A stretch of 64,000 nucleotides of DNA. Source: Geosiphon pyriformis (Eukaryota > Glomeromycota > Glomeromycetes > Archaeosporales > Geosiphonaceae). Positions 9,408 through 22,800 of this stretch are shown here, piece by piece (the stretch's first letter is position 1; each line of letters opens with the position of its first letter). The notes under the pieces are model-generated. The model was not told where the DNA came from. It was given only the letters and a program-made list of their open reading frames with translations, and ran no database searches. The position numbers and the translations under genes were made by a program. The stretch lies in NCBI GenBank assembly GCA_016748015.1, contig JAAOMT010000219.1, positions 43,066 to 107,065 of the forward strand, written 5' to 3'.

Positions 9408-12400
9408 CTAGGCACCTATATGCACCAAGACCAAGTTACCTACACCTAAAAAGAATAAACTAGATTTACGAAACCCAAAACTAACACCAAGTGCATTAGC
9501 AATACCCAACAACCTAACCACACCAGACAAGAGCACCAAAGAAAGACCAGAAACCAAAATAAGAATAGAGCTGTCACACGGGATCAAGCCACCTTTCTCC
9601 ATAACAGCTCTGTGTTTTGCATACACCAGCCAAATATCATCACGGAATGCAAGACTGAATTCACGAACAAATGCCACAATATTTTGAGTCGCTGTTTTAG
9701 AGTCCTTGAAAACAGAAAGAGATTCACAATACCACTCATTGAAAACAAAGCCCTTACATATAGCCATACTAACAACAGCATCAGAAGCACAAGCAGAAAG
9801 CAACTGTGAAACACATGATGTTGAGTGAGATAAACCTGAGTGCATTTCCCAAACAGATGCATGAGCATTCATCAACCAAGCATGATCACCAGCATCGAAT
9901 AGGCACGAAAACACATGATCTGAAATTTCAACATCACCACAAAACAAACACATAACACTGGGGTACCCCTTATTGTAAAGTCACTTTCGCACAGCAACAG
10001 AAAGGCGATGATGCAACGCCTTCATAAAATATGTCTGAGACCCAGCAGTATGAGCACTAGTGAAACCAGCAGCCAAATAAGAGTCTGGATGCCACACCGA
10101 ACATGACCTGAACCAATCAACATTAGCACATAGGCTGTCCACCAATACCCGAGAACCAGAACCGACCTTCCAATGTGCACGGTAAATAGAGCAGAAAACA
10201 CCACGAACAAAATGCCTAGAATTACCAGAAACCACAGTACCGCCAGCCTTAAGAAAATGTTCATCGATCCTGTGAAGAAGATGCACACCAGAAGACGCAG
10301 CAGCCCTAGCCAAAGTGTCAACACGCTCATTGCCCAAGACTCCAGAGTGACCTCTAACTTTAATCCAATCAACATCTAAATTTTTGCGACGAATGACATT
10401 AGAAATATGACGGTGTTCGACTCAACACTGATTTCTGAAATCTGGATGTCTCAACATTAACTCCGACCTGCATGCATCCAAAGCAGTCTGGCTGTCCAAA
10501 AACAGATTAACCGAACGAGAAGGAGGGACACACTCAAGAGCCAAAGCAATAGCTTACAGCTCCGTCATGGTAGAAGAAACCAAACCAGAAACTTCCACAC
10601 CCAAACCCAAATCAATGTCCTCAAAAAAAACAGCAGCGCCAGCCTTCATATCAAAAGTACCCAGCTCATACAGAGAACCATCTGTAAATAGAGAAAAGCG
10701 ATTGGAACCAATTTCCAACAAGCGATTGCAAACAACATCAAATTCGCAAGACTCAAGTACATCAGACAAGTCAACATACAATGGCAAAAGAGAACAAACA
10801 GGAGATGACCCAGAACCAGATAAAAAGCAAACAGCAGCATTAAACCAATCAGGAATCGGGCCCCAAGGATCTAGTCTTTTCCACCACTTGAAGGTCCTCT
10901 ATTCGAAAACAGAACCAGTTCAATCGCGAAGCTGCTCGACAAAGGCAATTCCATATCGCCGAAGCGAAGAGACACATTTATAAAAAGCAAACTTGCCAAG
11001 AACAATAGACATTGGGGTCCCCTTTTGAAAATGAAAAACATTGGTCATGAGACCACCCAAAGAAAGATCACAACCCAAAAAAATCCGGATGACACCAGCC
11101 AAAAAATTATTCAAAGAACTGACATTAATACGAGAAGGGAAAAGCAGAAGGTGACAAAGGTGCCAGCTGAGAACCTGTAAATCATGAGACCTATGCGTGA
11201 ACAGATGGCCCAAAATATCCATTGAATTGGCAAAACAAACAACAACAGCTGACTTGCTTTTAGCCTGGATCTGTTTAAAAGATTTCAACCTGTACAGAGA
11301 AAGATGATAAATAGCATTACTGTGAAAGTCGAGCAGAAGACCAGATTTGGACTTCAAACCTTTACGAATTATAGTGTCCTATTTTGCACACACACTAATA
11401 GGAACAAAACTAAACTGAGTCCTATAGGCAATTATGGGGTAAAGAACTGCTGACACCAAATACGAGAACTGCTTATCAGAGATAGCCTTTCTCAGAACAA
11501 GATTGGTAAAAAACTGGACATCCAAGCATGCCTTAGCCAAGCTAGGCTTTGACAAATCTTCAGTAGACAGAAAGATACTCAGGTACTAATGAGGCTCTCC
11601 CCTTTTGGCTATCAAAATAGGCAAACCACTGATCAACAAATGAGGACTGGAAACTCTGCAATTAATGGGAATGGCCACCATTTTGTCATTATTGATTGAA
11701 ATGTCATTGACTCGAAAAAACTCACTAGCAACATTGAAAATATGTTGGGTGGCAGCCTGGCTGCTACCAACCCAAATCGTATCGTTGACAAAAGCACCAG
11801 CAGCAAGAAAAGAAATCAAACCAGCCCGAGATTCAGCGCAACTAGTGTTGGTGACAAAATGAGAGTCTAACCTGTATCCACATACACTTTCTTGTCTCTT
11901 GACTTCACACAAAAGGGGATCATAAAATATGCGCCAGAGAAGAGGAAAAAACACCTCCCCTTGATCCAAACCATCATGTACCCAATATCCATCAGTCAAC
12001 CCAAAATCCGTCATAACTCTGTTGACCCGATCATTGTGGATGCTACCAAAAAACTGAATGAATTTGTTACACATTTTTATTCTGACCAAGCTCTTCCTTA
12101 GATGCTCCCAGCCAACAGAATCATAAGCCTTTCGCATGTCTTGTAAGACTAGTCACAGCTCTCGGTTCTTTTCCAAAGCATCTTCAACGACCAATCCAAT
12201 AGTGAAAATAGGAGACTCCGTGGTCATGCCTTTTAAAACAGAAAAATTATCCCCTCTCAGAATGTCGAAAACACTACAAGCCGAAGAAATTCTGTCCGAA
12301 AGCACTTTAGAAAGGATTTTGCGAGCCGTCTCAATCAAAGCAATAGGATAGGTATTCATGAGAACGCCTTCCCACTCATATAGTTTGGGGATCATCGACA

Positions 12401-14096
12401 CTCAAGCCTCCTTCCAAGGCCCAGGAACAGATTTATGCTTCAAGCAAATATTCAAAAACACTAAAAGCATATCCAAAACTGATTTGTCGCAATGTTTCCA
12501 TAACTCATTCGAGATACCAGAGAGACCAGCTGCTTTCCCATCAGGCAGGTTCGAAATGACACTAGACATCTCATCAAAATCAATTAGGCTCATTACACCA
12601 GAAAAAGCATCATCAAAAACATACTCTAAAGGCTGATATTGGCAATCCCAGACACCAGTAACATCAGAAACAACATTGTGCTTCCTAGTCCATCCCTCCA
12701 TGACTGTATCTACTTTGGCCTTAACCAGAGCAGGCTCTAAAACCAACTCATTATCAACAACCAGATAATCCAAAGTTATTTTGCGAAAAGAACGTTCCAA
12801 TACACTCCTAATAGTATGACTTTTGTCCAATTCAAAACTTTCCATTCTTTTATCTATCGCTGATCTGATTTGAGATTCCCTAACTTGTTTTGCTTCCGAC
12901 ATTTTGGATGCACGATAAGACTTTTTGACCTTAGACAAAACTAACCGAATAGCATTGAAGTGAGAACCTGATAGAAAGAGAAACTTCATTGCAAAAGCAT
13001 TGACTGAATTCAAACCTTCCCACCTGTCGAGCAAGGATGTAAACTCCTCAGCAGAATCCATATGAGATGCCTTAACTAACTTAGACACCAAGAGCTCCAG
13101 CTTGTGAAATTTGGACAAATCCTTGCTAAAATTTTTATCATATCTTTTAAACCACTTTTTCTTGAAAACTGTCTCAGCAGACAGACACATTACTCTACGG
13201 AGAGCAACCCACATCAAATCCAAGTCTGAGTGGATTCTGGTTGCAAGAAAATCATCATGAAACATAGCAGCATTTGCCGCTGTATCTACTTTAAATTTGG
13301 CCCATTTAACATCATCCGCACCTTTGCAATCGTACTTCCAGCGATCTCTATTTGCTTGCTTGCAAACAGAATTCAACTGAACATCGAGCAAACCACCCAA
13401 ACCCACTAACACTGAGACAGCCTGATGATCAGTATTAAAGTATTCCCCAATGCCAAATACGTTGCGACCCACTACTGCATTGACCAGATTTGAAGAAACG
13501 AACATAAAATCAATTGTCTTAGCAACGCCCTGAGAATTGGACCAAGTCGGCAGTTTCCCACAGGAGCTCCCACCCAAGGCATTAACCAGACCCAAATCCA
13601 GACATTTTTTAAAACTCGCACACTTGTGAGAACCATCTTCATTGAAATCGCCACCAAGAACAATGAAAGAAGATTCATTAACAGCTTTTGCAATGAGAGA
13701 GTTGACTTCACCAGTCTGAGAGAACCAAATTGCTAAGGAAGCACCAGCATACAGACCCAGAATAGACACCAAAAGTTTATTTTTGAAAAGTAACTTAATA
13801 GACAAGAGCCGACCAGGCATCTCTGACACCTTGCACACATGTCTTGCCAAAGAAGAATTCATGACGACTGCAACACCAGCACCCAGATATCCAGATTCCA
13901 AACCAGAGGTAAACACCCACACACCATCATATTTGTTGACTATCCAGAGGCAAATTTTCCCTTTTAACTTTGATTCTGTAAAAATAGAAACTAAATTGTT
14001 CTTCTCCATATGCCAACAAATAATATCGTCCTGTTTTGCAAGATTGTTCATACCTCTGATGTTGCAAGTAGCAATATTCCAAACCAGACTGTTCAT
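9408..14096 (-). pseudogene. LINE ORF2: APE endonuclease, reverse transcriptase, RNase H
   Basis: One frame runs from ATG at 14096 to TAG at 9408 (1562 codons). The N-terminal 235 residues are an exonuclease-endonuclease-phosphatase domain with CNIRGMNN, TESK, GGDFNE, TIDFMF and NTDH all present. Reverse transcriptase follows (about residues 480-780). Its catalytic box reads AFVNDTIW where FVDD is expected, through a GAC to AAC change. RNase H (about 1110-1260) keeps TDGS, TEL, LDSQ and NERVD. A zinc-binding CLFC...H...C pattern lies near residue 1382. In-frame stops are at 12402, 12153, 11586, 11379, 10920, 10899, 10554, 10422 and 9981. All fit C:G to T:A changes of Trp, Gln or Arg codons; the sister LINE has Trp or Gln at several of them. 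There is no frameshift. Confidence 0.93.
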
Positions 14097-14098
14097 TA
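14094..14098 (-). promoter_or_regulatory. TAATG stop-start overlap between ORF1 and ORF2
   Basis: The TAA ending ORF1 shares its last A with the ATG of ORF2. The same TAATG is kept at the same junction in two other LINE copies (19802-19806 and 26509-26513). This suggests ORF2 is translated by termination-reinitiation. Confidence 0.75.
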
Positions 14099-15874
14099 AG
14101 AAAAAAAGAAATTTGAACCCACCCCAAAACTGTCCACTTTGGCTGAAAGTCCCAGAACTGTTTCCATTAGACACTTCATGTTATCTTCCAATCTGGACAC
14201 CAAAGATACATCAAAAGACACCGCTTCCACAACAATCTTACCACTAGTGGCTGCACTTGAACCCTCACTCATCACTATATCCGCCTCTTGATTTTGTGAT
14301 GAAGGGATCACCAACAGCTGACATCCAGGACTTGGCTGGGAAACCATTGGCTCAAGTGCATCCAACTTCTTAGCCAGCTTACCCACCTGCTCCGTGAGGC
14401 TGGCGAGACTGCGCTCAAGAGCAGCAAACTTATTATTGACTATTATCGAAACCAGCAGGGACAGCACCATCCCCAAAGAGGAACCAGATTTCACTGAAGC
14501 ATTTCGTCCAGAGAGAGGAGGAAAAGAAGACCCACTAGCAACTTTTGCCCAAGAGAGACCACTAAAAGAGACTGGACGAGCAATTGGAGCTGATTGCTTG
14601 GCATAGATGGCTGCCAATCTGCTTTTATCTGGGTCTGACAGGACTCTATGCAAAGACAAACCTGAAGAAACCCTCCCACTAATCGCACAGTCCAATGATA
14701 TATGGCCTGATTTCTCACACTTGGCCAGAACAAAACAAGACCAGTGTAGATTGGCGCTCCTCAACACTGGCATGGTTCTCACGATGGCATTTAATGATTC
14801 AGCAAAATCAAAACAGATGACAGCACACCTAGCTTTAGCATACGTAACCGGATAACGATCAATAACACACATCTTCTCACCCACAGAACCAATAAAATCC
14901 CAGATGTTATGAGCAGTCATTCCCATTGGCAGAGTATAGAGCAGCGCCCTATGCTGGTCCTTTGTGTCCCATGATTTTTTGTCCAAATCTGATCTAGCCA
15001 CCCACACAGCATCCTTCTTGATTAAGATAGACCACTTTGTCGTGACCAAATTGGCATGATCTAATTGCTCAAATTCTACCACAGCCTTCTGCCACAGTCC
15101 CACCAATTACATCTTGATCGACTTAATTATCCCAAACTCAGAGAGTGCAACACGCACAGCCTCAGCTGATGTTTCAACTGGAATTTTCTTTAACACCACA
15201 GCCCAATCTGAGTGACCAGCTGATCTCTTAAAATTGGTGTTTACCACGATATTTGCACCAGTAGCTTTTTCAGTGGCTTTCATTAGACTCGATTTGGAAG
15301 TAAATGTTACTTTGATGATCCCTGAGAACTTTGAGGGGGTAGATGCCCCCCCAAAACCATTGATTCCTGAAAATAAACTCCTAATCTTTTTGAGCTTTTC
15401 CTGGGCCGAATTTCCTTCTACCACTTTCAGATCTAAATCCAAAGCAAATGACTTTCTAACAGAAACATTGACCAGGTTCTTAAGAGAAGGGGGAAGCACT
15501 AGACGGGCATCCAGAAGAACATCATCATTATCATCGACATCCAGGAAATTGATTTTTCCCAAAGGCTTTCCCAATGCTTTCCTAGTTATCACCCGCAAAC
15601 CTTTCGGCATTTGATCCAAATCTCCACCAATGAGCGCACCACCTTCACCACAATCAAAACTTGTTTCCTCTACAAGACACTCCTCTTCCATATCAACACT
15701 GTCAGATTCAGTAGTGTTACTCACCTCAAAACCCTATGAACAATTACCAAGAGCTTTATCAGCAACCTCTCTATTATCAACACTCTCTGCCAATACACCA
15801 CCCTTTTTCTTCTTCCTTGACATGACTGTCTTAAAACCATCCTCAGAACCAGAAACTTTGGTAGCCTTCTTCAT
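14096..15874 (-). pseudogene. LINE ORF1: RRM and coiled-coil nucleic-acid-binding protein
   Basis: The frame runs from ATG at 15874 (a second ATG is at 15823) to TAA at 14098-14096. Two nonsense codons interrupt it: TAG at 15736-15734 and TAA at 15109-15107. The latter falls in SIKM-stop-LVGLWQK, where the copy at 17.8 kb has Gln. An RRM-like segment (WAVVLKKIPVE to QKAVVEF, about 15200-15060) is followed by a Cys-His cluster KCEKSGHISLDC and then a heptad region with LERSLASLTEQVGKLAKKL near 14440-14360. This order (RRM, zinc knuckle, coiled coil) is that of LINE ORF1 proteins that coat the element RNA. Its stop overlaps the ORF2 start as TAATG. Confidence 0.88.
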
Positions 15875-16026
15875 AACAGCAATAACAGAACCAACAGTAG
15901 TCTCGTAATTGAAAAATGGTTTTGATTTATTGTATTGAATGGTAAAAAAACTTTTTTCGAAAAAACTTTAGACTCTTTTTTGGGAATTTTGGATGAAGGA
16001 GAGAAAGAAGTTTTTTTTTTATTGAT

Positions 16027-16036
16027 AAACTTTATA
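16027..16036. repeat. Target-site duplication, 5' side of the LINE
   Basis: AAACTTTATA, identical to 9261-9270, adjoins the 5' end of the element. Confidence 0.7.
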
Positions 16037-17740
16037 AGATACTAAAAAAAAGATATTAATTATAGTTTTTTTATTTTTTGTTCTGGTTATGGTTATAAAA
16101 TTAAAGAAACAAAGAGTTGTTTTTTTTAAAATTAAATTGGCTTTTATTTTATTTGCTGTTTGGTTTTATTGAACTTAAATTTGTTTTAAAAAACAATATT
16201 AAATTGTTTTATATAGATTTTACTTTTAAGTTTTTTTAATTGTTGTTATCAAAGTTATAATTAATATTTTTTTTTAATTATACTTAAAATTACAAAATCT
16301 TTTGTAATAACTTTTAGTTTTTTTTTATTTATTTTTATTGTATTTTATAATGTTTTTTTTTAACACATCTTCAAATAATATTAAAAATATTTTTAATGTT
16401 TTTGGTATTATTATTTTAGTTAAGTTAAAATTTATTAGTTTGTAATAATATACTATTGTTTATTTTAAAAAAAATTTTATTGTTGTTGTTTTTTATAATT
16501 GGTCTGTATTAATTAACAAAAATAATATTAAAATTTATTTTATGTTTAATTAAAAAGAAATTATTGTTTTAAAAACATTTTTAAAACTAAATTAATCAAT
16601 TTTTTCTTGGCTATATTATTTTTAAAATTAATGATTTGATTTTTTAAGTTAATAATTATATTTGTTTATTTTTTATTTTTTTAATTCTTATTATTATTAA
16701 TATTTTGTTGTTATAATATTTGACTTTCTTAAATTTTTGAATTTTACTATTATAAAAACTAATATTTTATATAAATATTATATTTGATAAAAAACTTTTA
16801 AATATTATTGTTATTACAGATATAAAAATCTGAATTATTTGTCTATAATTGTAAAATAATTTCATTTTTTTTTAAGTTATATATTAAGTTTGTTGTTAGT
16901 TCTAAGTTTTTTGTATTATTTTTTATTAATAAAAAATTTTATGTTAAAATCTTTGTTTTTTTAGCTTTTTATTTTACTGTTTTTTGGCTGCTTCTTGTAA
17001 ATTTAAAAGTTAAATTTTTATTGAATTTTTTGAAATCTTAAATTTTAGATTTGGTTTTTTTGATTAAGTCTGTTATTAAACTAATTGGTTTATTAATTAT
17101 ATTAATTATTACTCTTTTAAATATTTTTTTGTTGTATATATAAAGCTTAAAGATATAGTTATAATTATTTAAAATAAAATATCTATTTTTGGTAAAACTT
17201 TAAGCAAATTTAGTGTTAAAATAATTAAAATTAAAGTTAAATATAAAATTAAAATTAATTTAATAAATAATATAAACTATTTATTAAATAAAAATACTTA
17301 TTTTTAATTAATAATTCTTAAAAAGCATTGATTTTTTAAGATTAAGCAAAATTCAGATAAGATTACTAAATAATTAAGTAATTTGATTATAAATAATAGT
17401 TTTTTGTTTGTAATTATATATAAAATAACTTTTTAAAATAAAATTTTATTAAATTTAATATAATTTAATTTAAACTAAGCTTATATCTAATTATATGTAG
17501 AAAATATGTAAATTATATTTAATTTAAGATATTTAAATTGTTGTATTATATTAAGTTTTAATTAAACTTATATATTAAATAATAAAAAATTTAATATAAA
17601 TATTAAATCAAATAAAAACAAAATTATTTATTTTTTAAAATATATTTATTTAAAAATTTTGTTTTTATTTTTAAAAGATTTAACAATTTTTAAATATTAA
17701 TTTTTATTTAATACAATAAAAATATTAAAAAAAAATCTTT
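16037..17740. other. AT-rich DNA, nothing recognised
   Basis: Very T-rich sequence with many stops in all frames. It may be decayed LINE or LTR sequence but I cannot place it. Confidence 0.5.
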
Positions 17741-17861
17741 CTTTTGTCGATCTCCTGACCATGATGAGAGTGAAATTTTATTGAAGTTTTAATTAGTCTT
17801 TTTTCTTTTTCTTTTTGTTTCTTTTCTAATTATTTCTTCTAACTTTTCTCTTTTTGTTGCT

Positions 17862-19804
17862 ATGAATCCAGTAGGTGTTTTTGCTAGTGGTTCTGATACT
17901 GGTTTGGCTGGATTAAAGATCTGGTCAAGTGGCAAGAAAAAAGCTCATGTGAATAGTGTGTACTCTTATAGTCTATCATTTAAAAAGCCAAAGATGTCTG
18001 TAGCTGGTAATGTGATTAATTTATCTGTTGGCTTTTTAAGCTTGGAAGATATTGGTAATGCTAGTGTTAAGCCTGTAATGTCCTAAAGAAGTGAAGTTGG
18101 CAGCATTTCTAATAGTATAAGCAGTTTTTTGGATGTTAAAAATATGGAAAACATAGTCACTGAAAAAACCAGTTACACAGAATCTGGTGAAGATAATAAT
18201 ATGGATAAAGCAATGCTGAAAAAGACTCACACATAAACATATATGCTGAACAACCCACCAAAGCAATCTTTATTCGAATATATGAGTAGCAATGATGTTG
18301 TGCTGGATTTTTTTTCTTGTGTAGTTATTGGGCCCAATTAATTGCCACTACTTAAGTTATGTGCCTTGGGGAAACAGAGCTTCAATTTGACAAAATTTTT
18401 TACACTTAATATTAAGATTTTAGCTGTACTTAGAAAGACTATTATTGACAAGTTAATGACTGTAAAAAAAAATTTTTATTGTGTTGATGAGTTTGAAAGA
18501 GCTTTAACTTTCTCAAAATTCTTAGAAATCATTAAATCTTTATTTACTTCTAAAATAAGTTTGAAAAAGGCAAAAAAATTGGCTGTCAATAAGAAAATTT
18601 TAGTCAATGATGATGTTAGACAGATAAACAAATACACAAATCGAAAAATTGTTGTGAAAAAGATTCCAGTGGATTTTTTTAAATCAGTTGTGGAATCTGT
18701 TTTTTCTAAATTTGACAAGATTGTTTCAATCAAGATACAACTGATTGGCCTTTGGCAAAAAACCCTAATAGGTTTAAGTTATCAGATGTAGCTAGTTTGG
18801 TTGCTTTCAAATGATTAGTGTTCATGGGAAAAAATTTGGTGCATGTAGTTTTGGCTGTCAGTGATAAAAAATCATGGGTAACAAGAGATTATCATCGGGC
18901 TCTGTTGTATACTCTCCCAGTTAGAACCACAGCTTATGACTTATCTGATTTCTTGGGCTCATATAATAGAAAAACTTGTTTCATTGGCTATAATTCAGTT
19001 ATATATGTTTGCAATAGATATGCAGTGATTTGTTTTGACAACAAAGAATTAAAAAACAATGTTATTGGTTCTTTGCCAGTTTTTAAAGGTGCAAATTTGA
19101 GATGGGCTGGTTTTTTTCTGGCCTGTTATGCTAAATGTAACCAATTTGATCATGTTTCTAATGATTGTTCTATGGGTAAAAATTTTGGTGCTCATGAGAA
19201 ACAAGTGGTGATCTCTCAAGATTAGGTCTGCTTGGCCAGTATATATAGGAAAAAACAAGCATTTATTGCTCACCTAGTCTCTTTTGGTAGTAAAACTTGG
19301 GTGCAGGTTGTTAGTAATTCTCTTTTCCATATTGTTTCTTCAGCTTCATTAAGTATTAAAGTGGTTTTGGGAGTGGAACCCCTTCACACTATTTCTGCTC
19401 TCTATAGTGTTTCTAGTTTTAATGATTATTTGGTCTTTTTGGAGTGCTCTCTGGAGCTTTTGGCAGACCAGGTTTCTGGCATCTTGAAAAAATTGAGCTT
19501 TATTAAATTGGTGCCCTTGCTGTTTACTTCTCAGATGTCTTTCCTGGTTGCTTTTGTTTTTTTGGCATCTAATTTGAATTCAAACATAGCTTTAGATGAT
19601 GTGTTGGCACTGCTCACCCTTTCTCTCCTTATTGTTAATTATGTAATCTCTGATTTCAGCTCCAGCAGTTTGAAGATTCTAACCACCAAAGTGTGTGATT
19701 TGGAGTCAAAGATAGTGGCTCTGAAAGTGTCAATTCATTCAGTGCTGGCTAGGTTAGATTATTTAGGCTCTGGTTTAAATTTTTTATCCCTCTCTTCTTC
19801 TTAA
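17862..19804 (+). pseudogene. LINE ORF1 pseudogene, second copy
   Basis: The frame opens at ATG 17862 and is broken first at 18084-18086. It resumes with a long stretch 18342-18791 that contains the RRM-like segment (KIVVKKIPVDFF to QLIGLWQK), and shifts frame near 18770. A Cys-His cluster ACYAKCNQFDHVSNDC lies near 19125-19170. A hydrophobic heptad region with LECSLELLADQVSGILKKL follows, and the frame ends TAA at 19802. The domain order matches ORF1 of the neighbouring LINE, but the N-terminal 100 or so residues are unrelated to it, which marks a separate subfamily. Confidence 0.85.
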
Positions 19805-22800
19805 TGAGTAGTCTGACTTGGAGGTTTGGTATATGCAACATTTGGGATATTAATGTTTCTGCTAAGCAAGAAGATGTTGTTTTGTGGTATTTGAGCTTAA
19901 ATAATATAGTGTCTTTTGTTACAAAAACTAAGTTGCATTCTAGTGTCAAACCTTGGATTGCCAATAAATTTGATGGTATATAAATATTTACATCTGGCCT
20001 AGAAAAAAGCTATCTTGGTGCTAGTGTGGCTGTTATTGTGAACAATTCTTTGGTTTGTTATGTTTTTAAGATAGAAAAGGTTTTAGGAAGAATTATTTCA
20101 GTACGGCTTCTGTTTAAAGACAAGTTTTCAGTTACTGTCTTGGGTTTGTATGCTGGTGCTTTGGCTGAGATTAGATTTGGTTAGGCTTCGGAAATGAACT
20201 CTTTCATTGTAAAGACCATTAACTTTAGCACTTTTGTGGTTTTGGGTGGTGATTTTAATGAAAATAGATTTGAAAGGAGTGCAAGTTTCAAGTTTTGTTT
20301 AGATTTGGGCTTGATCAATTCTTTTGTGGGCCATTCTTTGGTTAAAGCTGCTATATAGAACAATTTGAGAGAGGTCAAAAAGACTATTGACTACATTTTT
20401 GTTAGTAAAAACTTGGCTTTAACAGTTGCAAGTTATGTGATTGGCTCTGTTTCTAACTTTTTTAATACTGATTACAAGACTGTTATAGTGTCTATTGATT
20501 TAGGTGGCCTCTTAGATGGTCATTTAAATAGCTTATGCAAACAGGCAAATAAGAATTATTGAAAGTTTAATATTAAGGATGTAAATAATACCAAGTAGGC
20601 TAAATTTGAGATTTATGTGGTTTTTAAGCTTTTATTGATAAAAGACAAACTTACTAATGCTAAGACATGTGGTAATGTAGATGTTATGTAGATAATTTTG
20701 AAGAAGATGATGGTAAAATTAGCTAAGAAAATGTTTTTGAAGCATTGGTTCAGTGAGTTTTAGTGTTTGAGGAACAAACATTCTTTCAGGTTTTTTGGGT
20801 TGGAGATATTAACTGCCAAAATTGTTAGGAAATTTAATTCTGGTGATACTGTTGAGATTGCTCATCTTATAAAAACTTGATCAACCTTGAATGAAGCTAA
20901 AGCCTGCACTTTTACTGACTTAATTCTTTTGAATAACCATTCTGTGTCTATTCTTAAACATTTGTCCTTGGTTTGTAAGAATTATAGAAAGTCTAAAATG
21001 CATGAATCAAGATTGGCTAAGGAAGCATCTATTAGAAAAGCGATTGAGAAATGAATGGAGAAGTTTTGTTCTAATAAAGATAACATAATCAGAAGTGTTT
21101 TAGACTGACCCTTTTACAAGATGGTGCTTGATTACTTGGTAGTGGATGATGAGCTAGTTGTGGAGCTAATTGAGGTTAAATTTAATATGGATAAATTATG
21201 GAGAGTTAGATAAGAAAGCGAATAGTGCTTCTGGCTTTGTCCAATCTCTGGGTTCATCAGTATACACTTTTGGATTATGTGAGGAATGATATTTTTTCTG
21301 GTGTAATATATTCTATCAGCTTAAGCAAATTGCTTTTGGTTATTAATGGCTTACCTAATAAAAAGACTGTAGACTTGTTTGGCATTTCTAATGAACTGTA
21401 AAAGCATAGTGGTAATACAGGAGTAGGTTGTTTGTTGAGGCTGCTGAATGTGTGCTTGGATGTAAGTAGTGTGTCTGTTCTATAAAGAAGAGCATAAGTA
21501 TTAATAATTCCAAAATCCTATGATTAGAATGGAGTTTTTATAAACATTTACCCTATTGCCTTGATTAAGACTTCAAAAAAAATTCTTTCTAAGGTTTTAT
21601 CTGACCATATTTTGTTTGCCTGCAGTAAATTTGGCATCCTCCACAGTAATAACTTTTTAGTGCTGAGAAACACTTCCACACAGTTCCTGGTGTTTGCTGT
21701 TGAGTCTGTTATTAAAAATATTCTTAAGAAAAATAGGGAAATTTGGTTGGTTTTACAAGATATGTGAAAGACTTATGATCCTGTTGATTGGCACCATTTA
21801 AGAGCTAACTTGCTACAGATCAAAATGTGTGATAGGTTTATAAAATTTTTTGGTAGTATACATAAGGATAGAATTAATAAAATTATGACTGATTTTGGTC
21901 TGTCTGATGGCTATAGAGTGTGTGATAGATTGAATTAAGATGAAGTTTTTTTATCTCTTCTCTAAAAAATCTTTTATGATCCACTTTTGTGCAAGATTAA
22001 GAGACATAAGCATTTGTGTGGGTATCAGATTGATATTAAGTTTGCCTTAAAAACAGGTAGAATTGAGAATAGTGGTGGGATGACATCTCATTTTGCAGCT
22101 GGTATATTTATTGATGACACAATTTGGGTTGGAAGCTGCCAGGCTTCAACTTAATATGCTTTGAACATTGTCAGCAAATTTTTTAATATCAATGATATTT
22201 TTATTAACAATAATAAAATGGTCACTATTTCCATTAATCAAGATGTTAATATTGCTTCTTTGAGTATTTGTGATCAGCCGATTACAATTGCCAAAAAGGA
22301 CAAAGTGCATTATTATCTATAAATTTTTTTGTTTATTAAGAGACTGTTCAGGTTAAGTGTTACCAAAGCTTATTCTGATGTTTACTTCTTTGTTAATATT
22401 GTGCTGAGAAAAGCTATTACAGATAAGCAGTTCTCATATTTGGTGTCAATTGTCTTGTAGTCTATCATCAGCTATCAAACTCAATTCAGTTTTGTTTTAT
22501 TGAATGTTTGTCACAAGTGAAATATCATGATTAGAAAAGGGCTCAAACTTAAGATATGCCTCCCCTGTGACTTTTTCGATGTAACTTTGTATCACTCTTC
22601 ATTGTATGATCTAAAAATCTTCAAGCAGATTTAGTCTGAGAGTAAATTAGCTGCTATGATCTCTTTTTCTAATGCATTGGGCATTCTTGGGCACTTGTTT
22701 AATCATAGATTTTTAAATATACAGGTTATGAGCTGGGCTTTTCTGAATCCCTTGCAGTTCTCTGTTAGATTATGTATTAGTTTTGTAAGCAATTTTTTGG

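Larger units (their letters stand above)
9271..16026 (-). mobile_element. Full-length two-ORF LINE (non-LTR retrotransposon)
   Basis: The element reads on the minus strand. It has a 5' leader (about 16026-15875) ending its A-run with ACTTCTTTCTCTCC, ORF1 (RRM, coiled coil), ORF2 (APE endonuclease, reverse transcriptase, RNase H, Cys-His C-terminus), a roughly 120-nt 3' UTR and a poly(A) tail. A 10-bp perfect target-site duplication flanks it. It is much less AT-rich than the other LINE copies in the window. The coding frames contain nonsense codons but no frameshift, and a catalytic aspartate of the reverse transcriptase is changed, so it cannot move by itself. Confidence 0.92.

Noticed and set aside
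12402-14174. Start of LINE ORF2 at 14174, the upstream limit of its open frame
   Set aside because: The extra residues lie antisense-free but inside ORF1 sequence in another frame. The ATG at 14096 begins the conserved endonuclease and overlaps the ORF1 stop as TAATG.
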